Of a stretch of 64,000 nucleotides of DNA, positions 56,364-64,000 are shown piece after piece; the first letter of the stretch is position 1, and each line of letters begins with the position of its first letter. Location of the stretch: positions 124,001 through 188,000 of the forward strand of contig CAVPMN010000020.1 in the NCBI GenBank assembly GCA_963706425.1. The letters run 5' to 3'. The notes below the pieces were generated by a model. It saw only the letters and a program-made list of their open reading frames with translations. It did no database searches and was not told where the DNA came from. The translations under genes were made by a program, and so were the position numbers. The stretch is from CAVPMN01 sp963706425. GTDB lineage: Bacteria; Actinomycetota; Acidimicrobiia; Acidimicrobiales; Acidimicrobilacustridaceae.

Positions 56364-57509
56364 GTGGTGTTGGACAAGAGCCGTCCCTACTGGGCGGAAC
56401 CGCGAGCGGCCGACCCGCCAGGGCCGGCACGGCGCGACTGGGCGCTCGTGGCGGTGCTGGTCGTGGCGGCGACGGTCGAGACGTTCGCCCGCGACGACCT
56501 GACGTGGAGCGGCGTGTCGCTGGCCGTGACCATCGGCGTCGCGTTCCTGTTGCCCTGGCGGCGGGTGCACCCGCTGCTGGTGGTCGCCCTCGCCTTCGGG
56601 ACGATGAGCGCGGTCGAGACCGCATCGCTCGTCCAGGACGTCGAGTGGGAGGGGCTCAACACCGCGGTCTTCCTGCTCGTGCTGCCCTACGCGCTCACGC
56701 GGTGGGCCTCCGGACGAGAGGTCGGCGCTGGTCTCCTCGTCATGTCGGTGCCGGTGGTCCTGACCGCGGTCGCCGGCGACCCGATCGGCGACATCGTCGG
56801 CGGCACCGTCGTGCTCCTGCTCGCCTGCGCGGTCGGCTTCGCCGTGCGCTACGCCGGCGAGCTGCAAGCCGAGGAGATCGCCGGGCTGCGATCGCGTGAA
56901 CGAGAGGAGCTGGCCCGTGAGCTGCACGACACGGTCGCCCACCACGTCTCCGCCATCGCGGTGCGGGCCCAGGCCGGTCGGGTCGTGGCCGCCACCCAGC
57001 CCGAGGCCGCCGCCGAGGCGCTGTCGGTGATCGAAGAGGAGGCGACCCGGGCGCTCGAGGAGATGCGATCGATGGTCGGCACGCTGCGCGAAGGCGACGG
57101 GGTCGACCTGCGGCCGCAACAGGGCGTCCGCGATCTGCGCCGTCTCGAGGGGAACGGCGCAGGCGGAGGCCCCCGGGTGGTGGTGACGGTCGAGGTCGAC
57201 GAGCTCCGCCCGTCGGTCGATGCCGCTTGCTTTCGCCTCGCGCAGGAAGCGGTCACCAACGCCCTGCGCCACGCTCGCCACGCGTCCGAGGTGCAGGTGC
57301 GCGTCGACGGAGACGACGACCACGTGCGGGTCACCGTCGTCGACGACGGACGAGGCGGCGCGGCACTGACCACTTCGACACCGGGCTTCGGGCTGGTCGG
57401 CATGGCCGAGCGGGCCAAGCTCCTCGGCGGCACGTTCGCAGCCGGCCCCCGTCCCGGTGGCGGCTGGACCGTCGAAGCCACGCTCCCCCGCCGAGCGGCG
57501 ACGACATGA
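56364..57509 (+). CDS. Sensor histidine kinase (NarL/DesK-type)
   Basis: A 381-residue kinase. An N-terminal part with about five to six membrane helices (residues 25-165) has no large outer domain, then a HisKA_3 block RELHDTVAHHVSAIAVRAQA with phosphorylated His188, and an ATPase domain with RLAQEAVTNALRHARHA, VVDDGRGG and GFGLVGMAERAKLLGG. The membrane-embedded sensing part suggests an envelope or lipid signal, like DesK or LiaS. Start GTG 56364. It overlaps the regulator start by 4 bases (ATGA). Divergent from the MMPL transporter. Confidence 0.88.
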   Translation: MVLDKSRPYWAEPRAADPPGPARRDWALVAVLVVAATVETFARDDLTWSGVSLAVTIGVAFLLPWRRVHPLLVVALAFGTMSAVETASLVQDVEWEGLNTAVFLLVLPYALTRWASGREVGAGLLVMSVPVVLTAVAGDPIGDIVGGTVVLLLACAVGFAVRYAGELQAEEIAGLRSREREELARELHDTVAHHVSAIAVRAQAGRVVAATQPEAAAEALSVIEEEATRALEEMRSMVGTLREGDGVDLRPQQGVRDLRRLEGNGAGGGPRVVVTVEVDELRPSVDAACFRLAQEAVTNALRHARHASEVQVRVDGDDDHVRVTVVDDGRGGAALTTSTPGFGLVGMAERAKLLGGTFAAGPRPGGGWTVEATLPRRAATT

Positions 57510-58165
57510 CCATCCGCGTGCTGATCGCCGACGATCAGGACATCGTGCGCACCGGCCTGCGCATGATCCTCGACGCCCAGCCCGACATCGAGGTGGTGGG
57601 CGAGGCGGTCGATGGGCGCGACGCCCTCGAGCTCGCTCGCAGGCTGCGACCCGATGTGTGCCTCTTCGACATCCGCATGCCCGAGCTCGACGGCATCGAG
57701 CTCACGCGCCAACTGGCCGGACCCGATGTGGCCGACCCGCTCGCCATCGTCGTCATCACCACGTTCGACCTCGACGAGTACGTCCACGGGGCGCTCAAGG
57801 CGGGCGCGCGCGGGTTCCTGTTGAAGGATGCCGGCCCGGAACTGCTCGCCCAGGCCGTGCGCTCGGCGGCCAGCGGTGACGCACTCATCGCTCCGAGCGT
57901 CACGGCGCGGCTGCTGTCGTCGTTCTCGGATCTCGGAGCGTCGGCGAGCGAGCCGGCGGCCCAGCCGCTCGATCCGCTCACCGAGCGCGAGGAGGAGGTG
58001 TTGGTGACCGTCGCCCGTGGCCGCACCAACGCCGAGATCGCCGATGATCTCTGCATCAGCCTCAGCACCGTGAAGTCGCACCTCGCCAGCCTCATGAGCA
58101 AGCTCGGGGCCCGCAACCGGGTCGAGCTCGCCATGTGGGCCTACGAGACCGACCGCATGACCTGA
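57506..58165 (+). CDS. NarL/FixJ-family response regulator
   Basis: 219 residues. The receiver domain has the acidic pair in IADDQDIV, phosphoacceptor Asp55 in CLFDIRMPELDG, Thr in VVITTFDLDEYV and Lys in GFLLKDAG. The C-terminal LuxR-type helix-turn-helix is EREEEVLVTVARGRTNAEIADDLCISLSTVKSHLASLM. It is the partner of the kinase it overlaps (ATGA). The likely target is the divergent MMPL/oxidoreductase operon, where a 7-bp inverted repeat is found. Confidence 0.92.
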   Translation: MTIRVLIADDQDIVRTGLRMILDAQPDIEVVGEAVDGRDALELARRLRPDVCLFDIRMPELDGIELTRQLAGPDVADPLAIVVITTFDLDEYVHGALKAGARGFLLKDAGPELLAQAVRSAASGDALIAPSVTARLLSSFSDLGASASEPAAQPLDPLTEREEEVLVTVARGRTNAEIADDLCISLSTVKSHLASLMSKLGARNRVELAMWAYETDRMT

Positions 58166-58296
58166 CGTACTCGCATCCGTTGGAGCCACAGGTCGGCCCC
58201 GGCGAGCAGGCACCTCCAGCAGATGGGCCGGGCGACCGATGTTCCGGGGAGAGGCCGAACCGGTACTCTCGCCACCAACCGGGAGGTAGGCGCGAG

Positions 58297-61200
58297 GTGG
58301 GAACCAGGCACGCGAGCGGGGCGGGTCGCCGTCGGCGGCTGGCCGCGGTCGGCGGCGCACTCGCCCTCGTGGTCCCGATGCTGGCGCTCATCGCGCCGGT
58401 GGCCCACGCCGCACCGGCAGGCCCTCCTCGCGCAGCCACCACCACCGCCCTGGCGACAGGCGGACCCCCGCCCGACCCGGCCAGCGGACCTGCCGTCTGG
58501 CCGGCCCCGTCGAAGGCGAACGCCCCTGCAGAGAGCCTGGGCGCCGGAGGTGGTGCCGCCCGCGGTGGCGAGGACCCGGTGGCGCACCTGGTGCGCTTCG
58601 CGGAGGGCCGCGACCCGGAGACCGAGGCGACCCGACTCACGGCGGCGGGGGTCGAGGTGCGCGGCCTCTACCACGACATCTTCCCCGGCGCCGCGGTCGA
58701 CGTCACCGAAGCCCAGCTGGCTGCGCTCCGCGACGACCCGGCGGTCGCCGACGTCACCGTCGACCGGCCCATCAGCGTCACCGAGGAGGCCGGCCTCTCG
58801 CCAGCGGCGGTGCAGACCAGCGCCCCGTGGGGCCTCGACCGCAGCGATCAGCGCAACCGCCCCCTGTCGGGTTCCTACACGTATCCGAACACGGGGGCCG
58901 GCGTCACCGCGTACGTGGTCGATGGCGGGGTGCGGGCCGACCACGTGGCCTTCGGCGGTCGGGTGCGCTCCGGGTTCACCACGGTGCTCGACGGTCAAGG
59001 CACCAACGACTGCTTCGGGCACGGCACCCACGTGGCCGGCATCCTCGGCTCGTCCTCGCATGGCATGGCCAAGGGCGTGTCGTTGGTCGCGGTGCGGGTG
59101 CTCGACTGCGAGGGGTACGGCGACTACGGCGGCCTCCTCGCTGCGGCGGACTGGATCATCCGCGACCACCAACCGAACGTGCCTGCGGTGGCCAACCTGA
59201 GCCTGGGCGGGCCGGCCGACAGCTTCGTCGACCTCGCGGTCGACGCGATGGTGGACGACGGGGTGACGGTCGTGGTGGCGGCGGGGAACGACAACCAGCC
59301 TGCTTGTGGGTACTCGCCCGCTCGTGTGTCGGAGGCCATCACGGTGGCTTCCACCACCAGCGTCGACACCCGAGCCTCCACCTCGAACTACGGGAGCTGC
59401 GTCGATCTCTTCGCACCGGGCGAGAACATCACGTCGACCTTCAACAGCTCGAGCGTCGCCACCCGTTCGATCTCGGGCACCTCGATGGCCAGCCCGCATG
59501 TCGCCGGCGCGGCGGCGGTGCTGCTGGCTCAGCGTCCCCTGTTCACACCCAGCCAAGTGGCCGCCAAGCTCATCGCCGACACCACCACAGGCGTGGTCGG
59601 CTCGCCCGGCGCCGGTTCACCCAACCGACTGCTCTACTCCCCGCCGACCGCACTCGGCGCCCCGGCGCCGCCGGCCAACGACACGTTTCCGGGCCTCATC
59701 GTCGACGGCGCGCTGCCCATGGGAGTCGGCGGCACAAACGTCTCGGCCACCGTCGAGAGCGGCGAGCCCCAACACGCCGGACAGGCGTCGTCCCGATCAG
59801 TGTGGTGGCAGTACACGCCCACCGTCGACGGCACGGTGATCTTCCGCACCCAGGGCTCGGGCTTCGACACCGTATTGGGGGTATACAGCGGTGGCGCGGT
59901 GAACGCCCTCACCACGCTCGCCAGCAACGACAACGCTCCAAGCGCGACCTGGAGCGAGGTCACCATGGCGGTCACCGCGGGCGTCACGTACCACGTGGCA
60001 GTCGGCGGCAAGGGCGGCGCCTCGGGTCCGGTCACTCTCACGGTGGGCGTGCCGCCGCCGGTCAACGACAACTTCGCCGACGCCACCGAGATCGTCGCCG
60101 ACGAGGACGTGTGGGCCAGCAACGTGGCGGCCACCTTCGAGCCCGGCGAGCCGTACCACGACGGGCAACCGGGCGAGACGTCGGTGTGGTGGACGATCGA
60201 GGCACCGGCCAACGGCATGATGCACCTGGACACGGCTGGCTCCGACTTCGACACCGTCCTCGCGGTCTACTCCGGACCGGCGGTCGACGACCTGGTGCCG
60301 CTGGCCGCCAACGACGACGCCACGCCCGGTTCGCTCTACAGCGCGCTGTCGGTACAGATGGTCGAGGGGTTTCGCTACGCCGTGGTGGTCAACGGCTGGA
60401 TCGGCTACACGGGCCAGGTCCGGCTGAAGACGACGTGGCAGCCCGATCCGGGGGCGCCCGCCACCCGCTACGTGCCGCTCGATCCCGTGCGCATCCTCGA
60501 CTCCCGGGCGCCCTCACAGATCGGACCGTTCAGCACGCCGTGGGGCCCCGGGAAGTCGCGCGACGTCACCGTCGCCGGCGCATTCGGCGTCCCCATCGAT
60601 GCCACCGCAGTCGCGCTGAACGTGACGGTCACGGGCACCACCGGGTCGTCGTTCCTCTCGTTGTGGCCCGCCGGACAGGCCAGACCCGTCGCCTCCAGCC
60701 TCAACTGGAAGCCGGGGTGGACCATCGCCAACGCGGTCACCGTCAAGGTGGGCGGCAACGGCAAGATCTGGATCTACAACAACTTCGGCAACGCCGACGT
60801 CGTGGTCGACGTGGTGGGCTACTACGACACCGACGAGGGCGCCGGCTTCACCCCACTGGCGCCGGTGCGCATCCAGGACTCGCGCGCCGCGTCGCAGGTC
60901 GGGCCGCACGCCACGGCGTGGAAGGGCGGCGTCACCCGCCGCATCCCGGTCGCGGGCGTCAGCGGAGTCCCCGCCGAGGCCACTGCGGTGGTGCTCAACG
61001 CCACGGTCACCGGCACGACCGGCTCGTCGTACCTGACCATCTGGCCGGCGGGGACGTCGCGACCCCTGGTGTCGAGCCTCAACTGGCAACCCGGCTGGAC
61101 GTTGCCCAACGCGGTCACCGTGCGGTTGAGCGACGACGGCAAGATCGACGTCTACAACAACGTGGGTGACGCGCACGTGGTGCTCGACGTGGTCGGCTAC

Positions 61201-61587
61201 TTCACCGACGACGGCGGCACCGACTTCCACCCGCTGGCCCCGGCCCGCGTGCAGGACTCGCGCGTCGCGTCGCAGGTCGGTGCCTACGAGAGCGCCTGGG
61301 GAGGCGGCACCACCCGACCGGTCACCATCGCCGGGCTGGCGGAGGTGCCCGACGGGGCGGCGGCCGTGCTCACCAACACCACGGTGACCTCCACCTCGTC
61401 GTCGTCGTACCTCACCCTGTGGCCCAACGGGCTCACCAGGCCGGTGGCGTCCAGCCTGAACTGGCAGGCCGGTTGGACGGTGCCCAACGCGGTCACCGTG
61501 ATGGTGGGTGGCGGAGGCGCCGCCGGCGTCTACAACAACGTGGGCTCGGTGCACGTCATCATCGACGTGGCCGGCTGGTACGGCTGA
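58297..61587 (+). CDS. Secreted subtilisin-like protease with C-terminal PPC-like and triple beta repeats
   Basis: 1096 residues. GTG 58297 is chosen because GGGAGGT lies 8 bases upstream and a signal peptide (RRRRLAAVGGALALVVPMLALIAP, cleaved near AHA-AP) starts there. Then comes an I9-type propeptide (HLVRFAEGRDPETEATRL), and the S8 domain with Asp209 (VVDGGV), His242 (GHGTHVAG) and Ser396 (GTSMASPHVAG). Then two PPC-like modules of about 110 residues (SVWWQYTPTVDGT; FDTVLGVYSG) and three repeats of about 120 residues with the framework PLxPxRxxDSR ... SSLNWxxGWT ... YNNxGxxxVxxDVxGYY. It is an extracellular protease with surface or matrix-binding repeats. Confidence 0.9.
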   Translation: MGTRHASGAGRRRRLAAVGGALALVVPMLALIAPVAHAAPAGPPRAATTTALATGGPPPDPASGPAVWPAPSKANAPAESLGAGGGAARGGEDPVAHLVRFAEGRDPETEATRLTAAGVEVRGLYHDIFPGAAVDVTEAQLAALRDDPAVADVTVDRPISVTEEAGLSPAAVQTSAPWGLDRSDQRNRPLSGSYTYPNTGAGVTAYVVDGGVRADHVAFGGRVRSGFTTVLDGQGTNDCFGHGTHVAGILGSSSHGMAKGVSLVAVRVLDCEGYGDYGGLLAAADWIIRDHQPNVPAVANLSLGGPADSFVDLAVDAMVDDGVTVVVAAGNDNQPACGYSPARVSEAITVASTTSVDTRASTSNYGSCVDLFAPGENITSTFNSSSVATRSISGTSMASPHVAGAAAVLLAQRPLFTPSQVAAKLIADTTTGVVGSPGAGSPNRLLYSPPTALGAPAPPANDTFPGLIVDGALPMGVGGTNVSATVESGEPQHAGQASSRSVWWQYTPTVDGTVIFRTQGSGFDTVLGVYSGGAVNALTTLASNDNAPSATWSEVTMAVTAGVTYHVAVGGKGGASGPVTLTVGVPPPVNDNFADATEIVADEDVWASNVAATFEPGEPYHDGQPGETSVWWTIEAPANGMMHLDTAGSDFDTVLAVYSGPAVDDLVPLAANDDATPGSLYSALSVQMVEGFRYAVVVNGWIGYTGQVRLKTTWQPDPGAPATRYVPLDPVRILDSRAPSQIGPFSTPWGPGKSRDVTVAGAFGVPIDATAVALNVTVTGTTGSSFLSLWPAGQARPVASSLNWKPGWTIANAVTVKVGGNGKIWIYNNFGNADVVVDVVGYYDTDEGAGFTPLAPVRIQDSRAASQVGPHATAWKGGVTRRIPVAGVSGVPAEATAVVLNATVTGTTGSSYLTIWPAGTSRPLVSSLNWQPGWTLPNAVTVRLSDDGKIDVYNNVGDAHVVLDVVGYFTDDGGTDFHPLAPARVQDSRVASQVGAYESAWGGGTTRPVTIAGLAEVPDGAAAVLTNTTVTSTSSSSYLTLWPNGLTRPVASSLNWQAGWTVPNAVTVMVGGGGAAGVYNNVGSVHVIIDVAGWYG

Positions 61588-61600
61588 CGGCCGCTACCGC

Positions 61601-62356
61601 TCAGGAGCAGCCGCGGGCGGCGCCGAGCTGCCACAGCCCGGTGAGGTCGCCGGCGCCGTAGCCGTTGGGCGACTGGGGCCCGACGCCGGCGTGCATGATC
61701 TCTTCGGGGTTGGTCACGTGATCGAGGCCGACGAGATGACCGAGCTCGTGGAGCAGCACGTTGCCCTCGCTGCGACCGGGACCGAACCCTGGCATCAAGC
61801 CCGAGCTGGGCTTCACGATGGCGTATCCGCTCACGTACTGCTTGGGCCCACCACCGCGAAGCTGACGAAACGTCGACCCACCGACGCCGACCACGTCGTG
61901 GCCCACCGTTTGGTAGAGATCGGTCTCGCTCTCGCTGGCCCAACCGATCCAGACCGGATCGTCGTGATCGAACAGCGTGTCGGACTGAGGCACGGCGTCG
62001 GTGATCCCGTCGAACTCGAACGTGAGCCCGGTGGCGTTCGACAGCGTTCGCACCGCCTCGTGTGCCATTTCCGCCGCATTGAGCGGCCCGAAGCCGATGT
62101 GCACGACATAGCGGATGGTGCGACACGGGTCGTAGCCGACCGGGGTGCCGTCGTCGTTCTTGTCGAGGAACGCCCAGCTGCCCATGCCCTCGGGTGGGCG
62201 GGGCGGAACAGCCAGGCTGGCGGCCGAGATGTCCTGCACCACGCCGACCTCTGAGCGGTCCTCGAAGATGTCGAGCGGATTGCCGTCGGTGCGGGCCCAA
62301 ACCAGCGCGAAAAGCAGCGTTCCGATCACGATCACGTGACGCAGTCGCCAGCGCAT
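61601..62356 (-). CDS. Metzincin-like zinc metalloprotease, exported
   Basis: 251 residues. The N-terminal hydrophobic stretch (HVIVIGTLLFALVWA) is a signal or anchor. The zinc site is HELGHLVGLDHV (HExxHxxGxxH), followed by a Met-turn-like EEIMHAG, placing it in the metzincin clan (matrixin-like). The fold before it (VHIGFGPLNAAEMAHEAVRTLSNATGLTFEFDG) matches the short matrixin-type N-domain. It is convergent with the subtilase, 13 bases between stops, so a pair of exported proteases lies back to back. It follows the amidohydrolase gene by 10 bases in the same orientation. Confidence 0.8.
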   Translation of the reverse strand: MRWRLRHVIVIGTLLFALVWARTDGNPLDIFEDRSEVGVVQDISAASLAVPPRPPEGMGSWAFLDKNDDGTPVGYDPCRTIRYVVHIGFGPLNAAEMAHEAVRTLSNATGLTFEFDGITDAVPQSDTLFDHDDPVWIGWASESETDLYQTVGHDVVGVGGSTFRQLRGGGPKQYVSGYAIVKPSSGLMPGFGPGRSEGNVLLHELGHLVGLDHVTNPEEIMHAGVGPQSPNGYGAGDLTGLWQLGAARGCS

Positions 62357-62366
62357 CGAACCGAGA

Positions 62367-63620
62367 TTACCGAACGAGGCGTTGCACCCGGCCGCGCACC
62401 TGCTCGACGATCTCGTCGAGATCGGCCACTCGACGGTGCTCCATCAGCACCCGGCCATCGACCACCGTGGTGTCGACCACCGAGCCGTCGGCGGCATAGA
62501 CGAGGTTGGCATCGAGTTCACCCGTGGCCATCTCGGGAACATCGGCGGCCACCAGCAGGAAGTCAGCCGGCTCACCCACCGCCAGCGGTCGACCGCCGAG
62601 CCACGCCGATCGCTGCCCCCTCGCGATCGCCAGCGCCTCGTGGGCCGGCAGCACCGCAGGATCGTCGGCGGTGAACTTCTGGGCGAGGGCGAACACCTTC
62701 ACGTCGCTGAACAGATCGAGGGCGTTGTTCGACGACGCACCGTCGGTGCCGAGTCCCATCGGCACGCCATGGGCCGCGGCCTCCAGGTAGGGGAACTGGC
62801 GTCCGACGGCGAGCTTCATGTTCGACACCGGATTGGTGGCGATGGTCGCTCCCCGCTCCGCCAGCAACGCGAGCTCGTCGGGCTCGAGCCAGCAGCCATG
62901 GGCGACGATGGTCTTCGGACCGAGCATCCCGCACCGATCGAGCAGCGCGGTCGGACGCAGGCCGGTGGCCGCCACGCAGTCGTCGACCTCGCCACGGGTC
63001 TCCGCCAGGTGGATGTGCACTCCGATCTCGCGCTCGCGCGCGGTGAGGCCGATCCACTCGAGGGAGGACGGCGTCACCGTGTAGACGGCATGCGGGCCGA
63101 GCGACGCCATGACGCGACCGCCGGAGAGGTAGGGGGCGAGCTCGTCGAGGGATTGCAGAGCGTCATCGACCAGAGCGCTCTTGCCATCGGGATCGCCGTG
63201 GTCGAGCAGCGGCGCAGCCAGGATGGCGCGCACCCCGGCATCGTCGACCGCCCGGGCCACGGCGCCGGCGTGCCAGTACATGTCCACGAAGCGGACCGTG
63301 CCGGATCGGATCATCTCGACACACGCCAGCCGCGTGCCCCAATAGACGTCGTCGGCCTCGAGGCGCGCCTCGGCGGGCCAGATCTTCGTCTGCAACCAGG
63401 TCATCAGGGGCAGGTCGTCGCCATAGCTGCGAAACAGCGTCATGGCCGCATGGGTGTGCGCGTTGACCATGCCCGGCACGAGGTGCAGGCCTGCCCCGTC
63501 GACGACGTGATCGCCTGCTTCGGGCTGCACCCCGTCGCCGATCGCCACGATGCGGCCGTCGACCGCCCGCAGCCCGATCGGCTCGCCGTCGAGCATCGCA
63601 CCCGTCACCGCGAGCGTCAT
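62367..63620 (-). CDS. Amidohydrolase, MTA/SAH deaminase-like (possibly aminofutalosine deaminase)
   Basis: A 417-residue metal-dependent hydrolase of the MtaD/TrzA branch. Metal ligands: NAHTHAAMTL (HxH), a His in VHIHLAETRGE, a His in VAHGCWLEPDE and an Asp in GLGTDGASSNN. Substrate block SNMKLAVGRQFPY. MtaD-type enzymes deaminate 5'-methylthioadenosine and S-adenosylhomocysteine; close relatives act in the futalosine menaquinone route. ATG 63620 overlaps the phosphorylase stop by 4 bases, which favours a purine-nucleoside salvage role together. Confidence 0.8.
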   Translation of the reverse strand: MTLAVTGAMLDGEPIGLRAVDGRIVAIGDGVQPEAGDHVVDGAGLHLVPGMVNAHTHAAMTLFRSYGDDLPLMTWLQTKIWPAEARLEADDVYWGTRLACVEMIRSGTVRFVDMYWHAGAVARAVDDAGVRAILAAPLLDHGDPDGKSALVDDALQSLDELAPYLSGGRVMASLGPHAVYTVTPSSLEWIGLTAREREIGVHIHLAETRGEVDDCVAATGLRPTALLDRCGMLGPKTIVAHGCWLEPDELALLAERGATIATNPVSNMKLAVGRQFPYLEAAAHGVPMGLGTDGASSNNALDLFSDVKVFALAQKFTADDPAVLPAHEALAIARGQRSAWLGGRPLAVGEPADFLLVAADVPEMATGELDANLVYAADGSVVDTTVVDGRVLMEHRRVADLDEIVEQVRGRVQRLVR

Positions 63621-64000
63621 CGACCGGCGCCCCTGAGGGCCGCCACCACCGGGACCAGGTCGGCCAGCACCCGTTCCTGGTTGGCCTGCACCCCCGCGGT
63701 GAACTCCTCCATGGTGAGGGGCGCCAGCCCGACCCCGTTGGCCAGGTTGTCGACCACGCACACCGCGGCATGGGCCAGGCCGGCCTCGCGGGCGACGATG
63801 CACTCCGATGCGACCGTCATGCCGACCAGGTCGGCGACGGAGGCCAGGAACCGGATCTCGGCGGGTGTTTCGAAGCGGGGACCCCGCATCTGGGCGTAGA
63901 CACCGCCGTCGACCAGCGGTGTGGCCCCTGCGGCCCGCCACGTCGAGACCACCTTCTCTCGCCACTGAGCGTCGAACCCGGGCACCGAGTGACCCCGGAG
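63617..64000 (-). CDS. mtnP: S-methyl-5'-thioadenosine phosphorylase-like, C-terminal part (5' end outside window)
   Basis: The last 127 codons of a purine nucleoside phosphorylase family 2 protein. Visible blocks: VYAQMRGPRFETPAEIRFL (substrate-binding Met/Arg/Glu region) and VGMTVASECIVAREAGL, with the conserved Met-Thr and Glu, then AVCVVDNLANG. MtnP splits methylthioadenosine into adenine and methylthioribose-1-phosphate. The frame is open to the window edge (LRGHSVPGFDAQW), so the start lies beyond 64000. Coupled (ATGA) to the deaminase-like gene; MTA phosphorylase and MTA deaminase side by side is slightly redundant, so one may act on a different nucleoside. Confidence 0.78.
   Translation of the reverse strand, partial: LRGHSVPGFDAQWREKVVSTWRAAGATPLVDGGVYAQMRGPRFETPAEIRFLASVADLVGMTVASECIVAREAGLAHAAVCVVDNLANGVGLAPLTMEEFTAGVQANQERVLADLVPVVAALRGAGR

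Overview
The window is a dense, GC-rich (clearly above 65 percent by eye) chromosomal segment with 53 protein genes. About 23 of them use GTG as start codon, and many neighbours are joined by 4-bp ATGA or GTGA overlaps. The gene content is actinobacterial: a complete four-gene 'conservon' (sensor kinase, roadblock protein, DUF742 protein, small GTPase), an SCO6745-like protein, PhoD, MmpL-type transporters, hydrolase-cyclase fusions, and a membrane protein with a tryptophan-rich DUF2510-like N-terminus. The combination suggests an actinomycete, possibly class Acidimicrobiia; this placement is inference. I see no tRNA, rRNA, CRISPR array, IS element, phage gene or origin, and no gene-free stretch longer than 200 bases.

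Layout. 1-8.6 kb: SGNH hydrolase tail, ArfB, alpha/beta hydrolase, HAD nucleotidase, GGDEF-EAL protein, a MaoC / unknown beta-rich protein / quinone oxidoreductase group, and a TetR plus Gfo/Idh/MocA pair. 8.7-14.3 kb: secreted Calx-beta protein, Lon protease, epoxide hydrolase coupled to an SCO6745-like gene, small membrane protein. 14.3-21.2 kb: GT2 glycosyltransferase, the conservon, a divergent DUF4388 gene and a membrane protein. 21.3-26 kb: two class III cyclase genes. 26-32 kb: gltD and gltB. 32.2-37.8 kb: M18 aminopeptidase, copper amine oxidase and SDR in a coupled run, then acyl-CoA synthetase. 37.8-44 kb: lipoprotein, orphan J-domain protein, two unknown genes, SDR / acyl-CoA dehydrogenase divergon with a TetR-type operator, ABC-F ATPase. 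44-53.8 kb: PhoD, acetyltransferase, a third cyclase fused to a dead hydrolase, oxidoreductase, MMPL transporter, ArsC-like protein, DUF2085-like protein, a small unknown gene. 53.8-58.2 kb: MMPL transporter plus oxidoreductase, divergent from a NarL-type two-component pair. 58.3-64 kb: secreted subtilase with C-terminal repeats, a metzincin-like protease, an MTA/SAH deaminase-like amidohydrolase and the end of an MTA-phosphorylase-like gene.

How the genes fit together. Signalling is over-represented: c-di-GMP (one gene, with degenerate catalytic motifs), cyclic nucleotide (three class III cyclases), small GTPase (conservon), and a kinase/regulator pair. The metabolic genes are mostly lipid or acyl-CoA catabolism, nitrogen assimilation (glutamate synthase) and amine/peptide use.

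Caution on sequence quality. Nine otherwise intact genes are broken by 12 single-base frame changes: eleven +1 (extra base) and one -1. They are spread over unrelated families, so uncorrected indels in the assembly are the likely cause. I annotate these genes across the break and say so in each entry.
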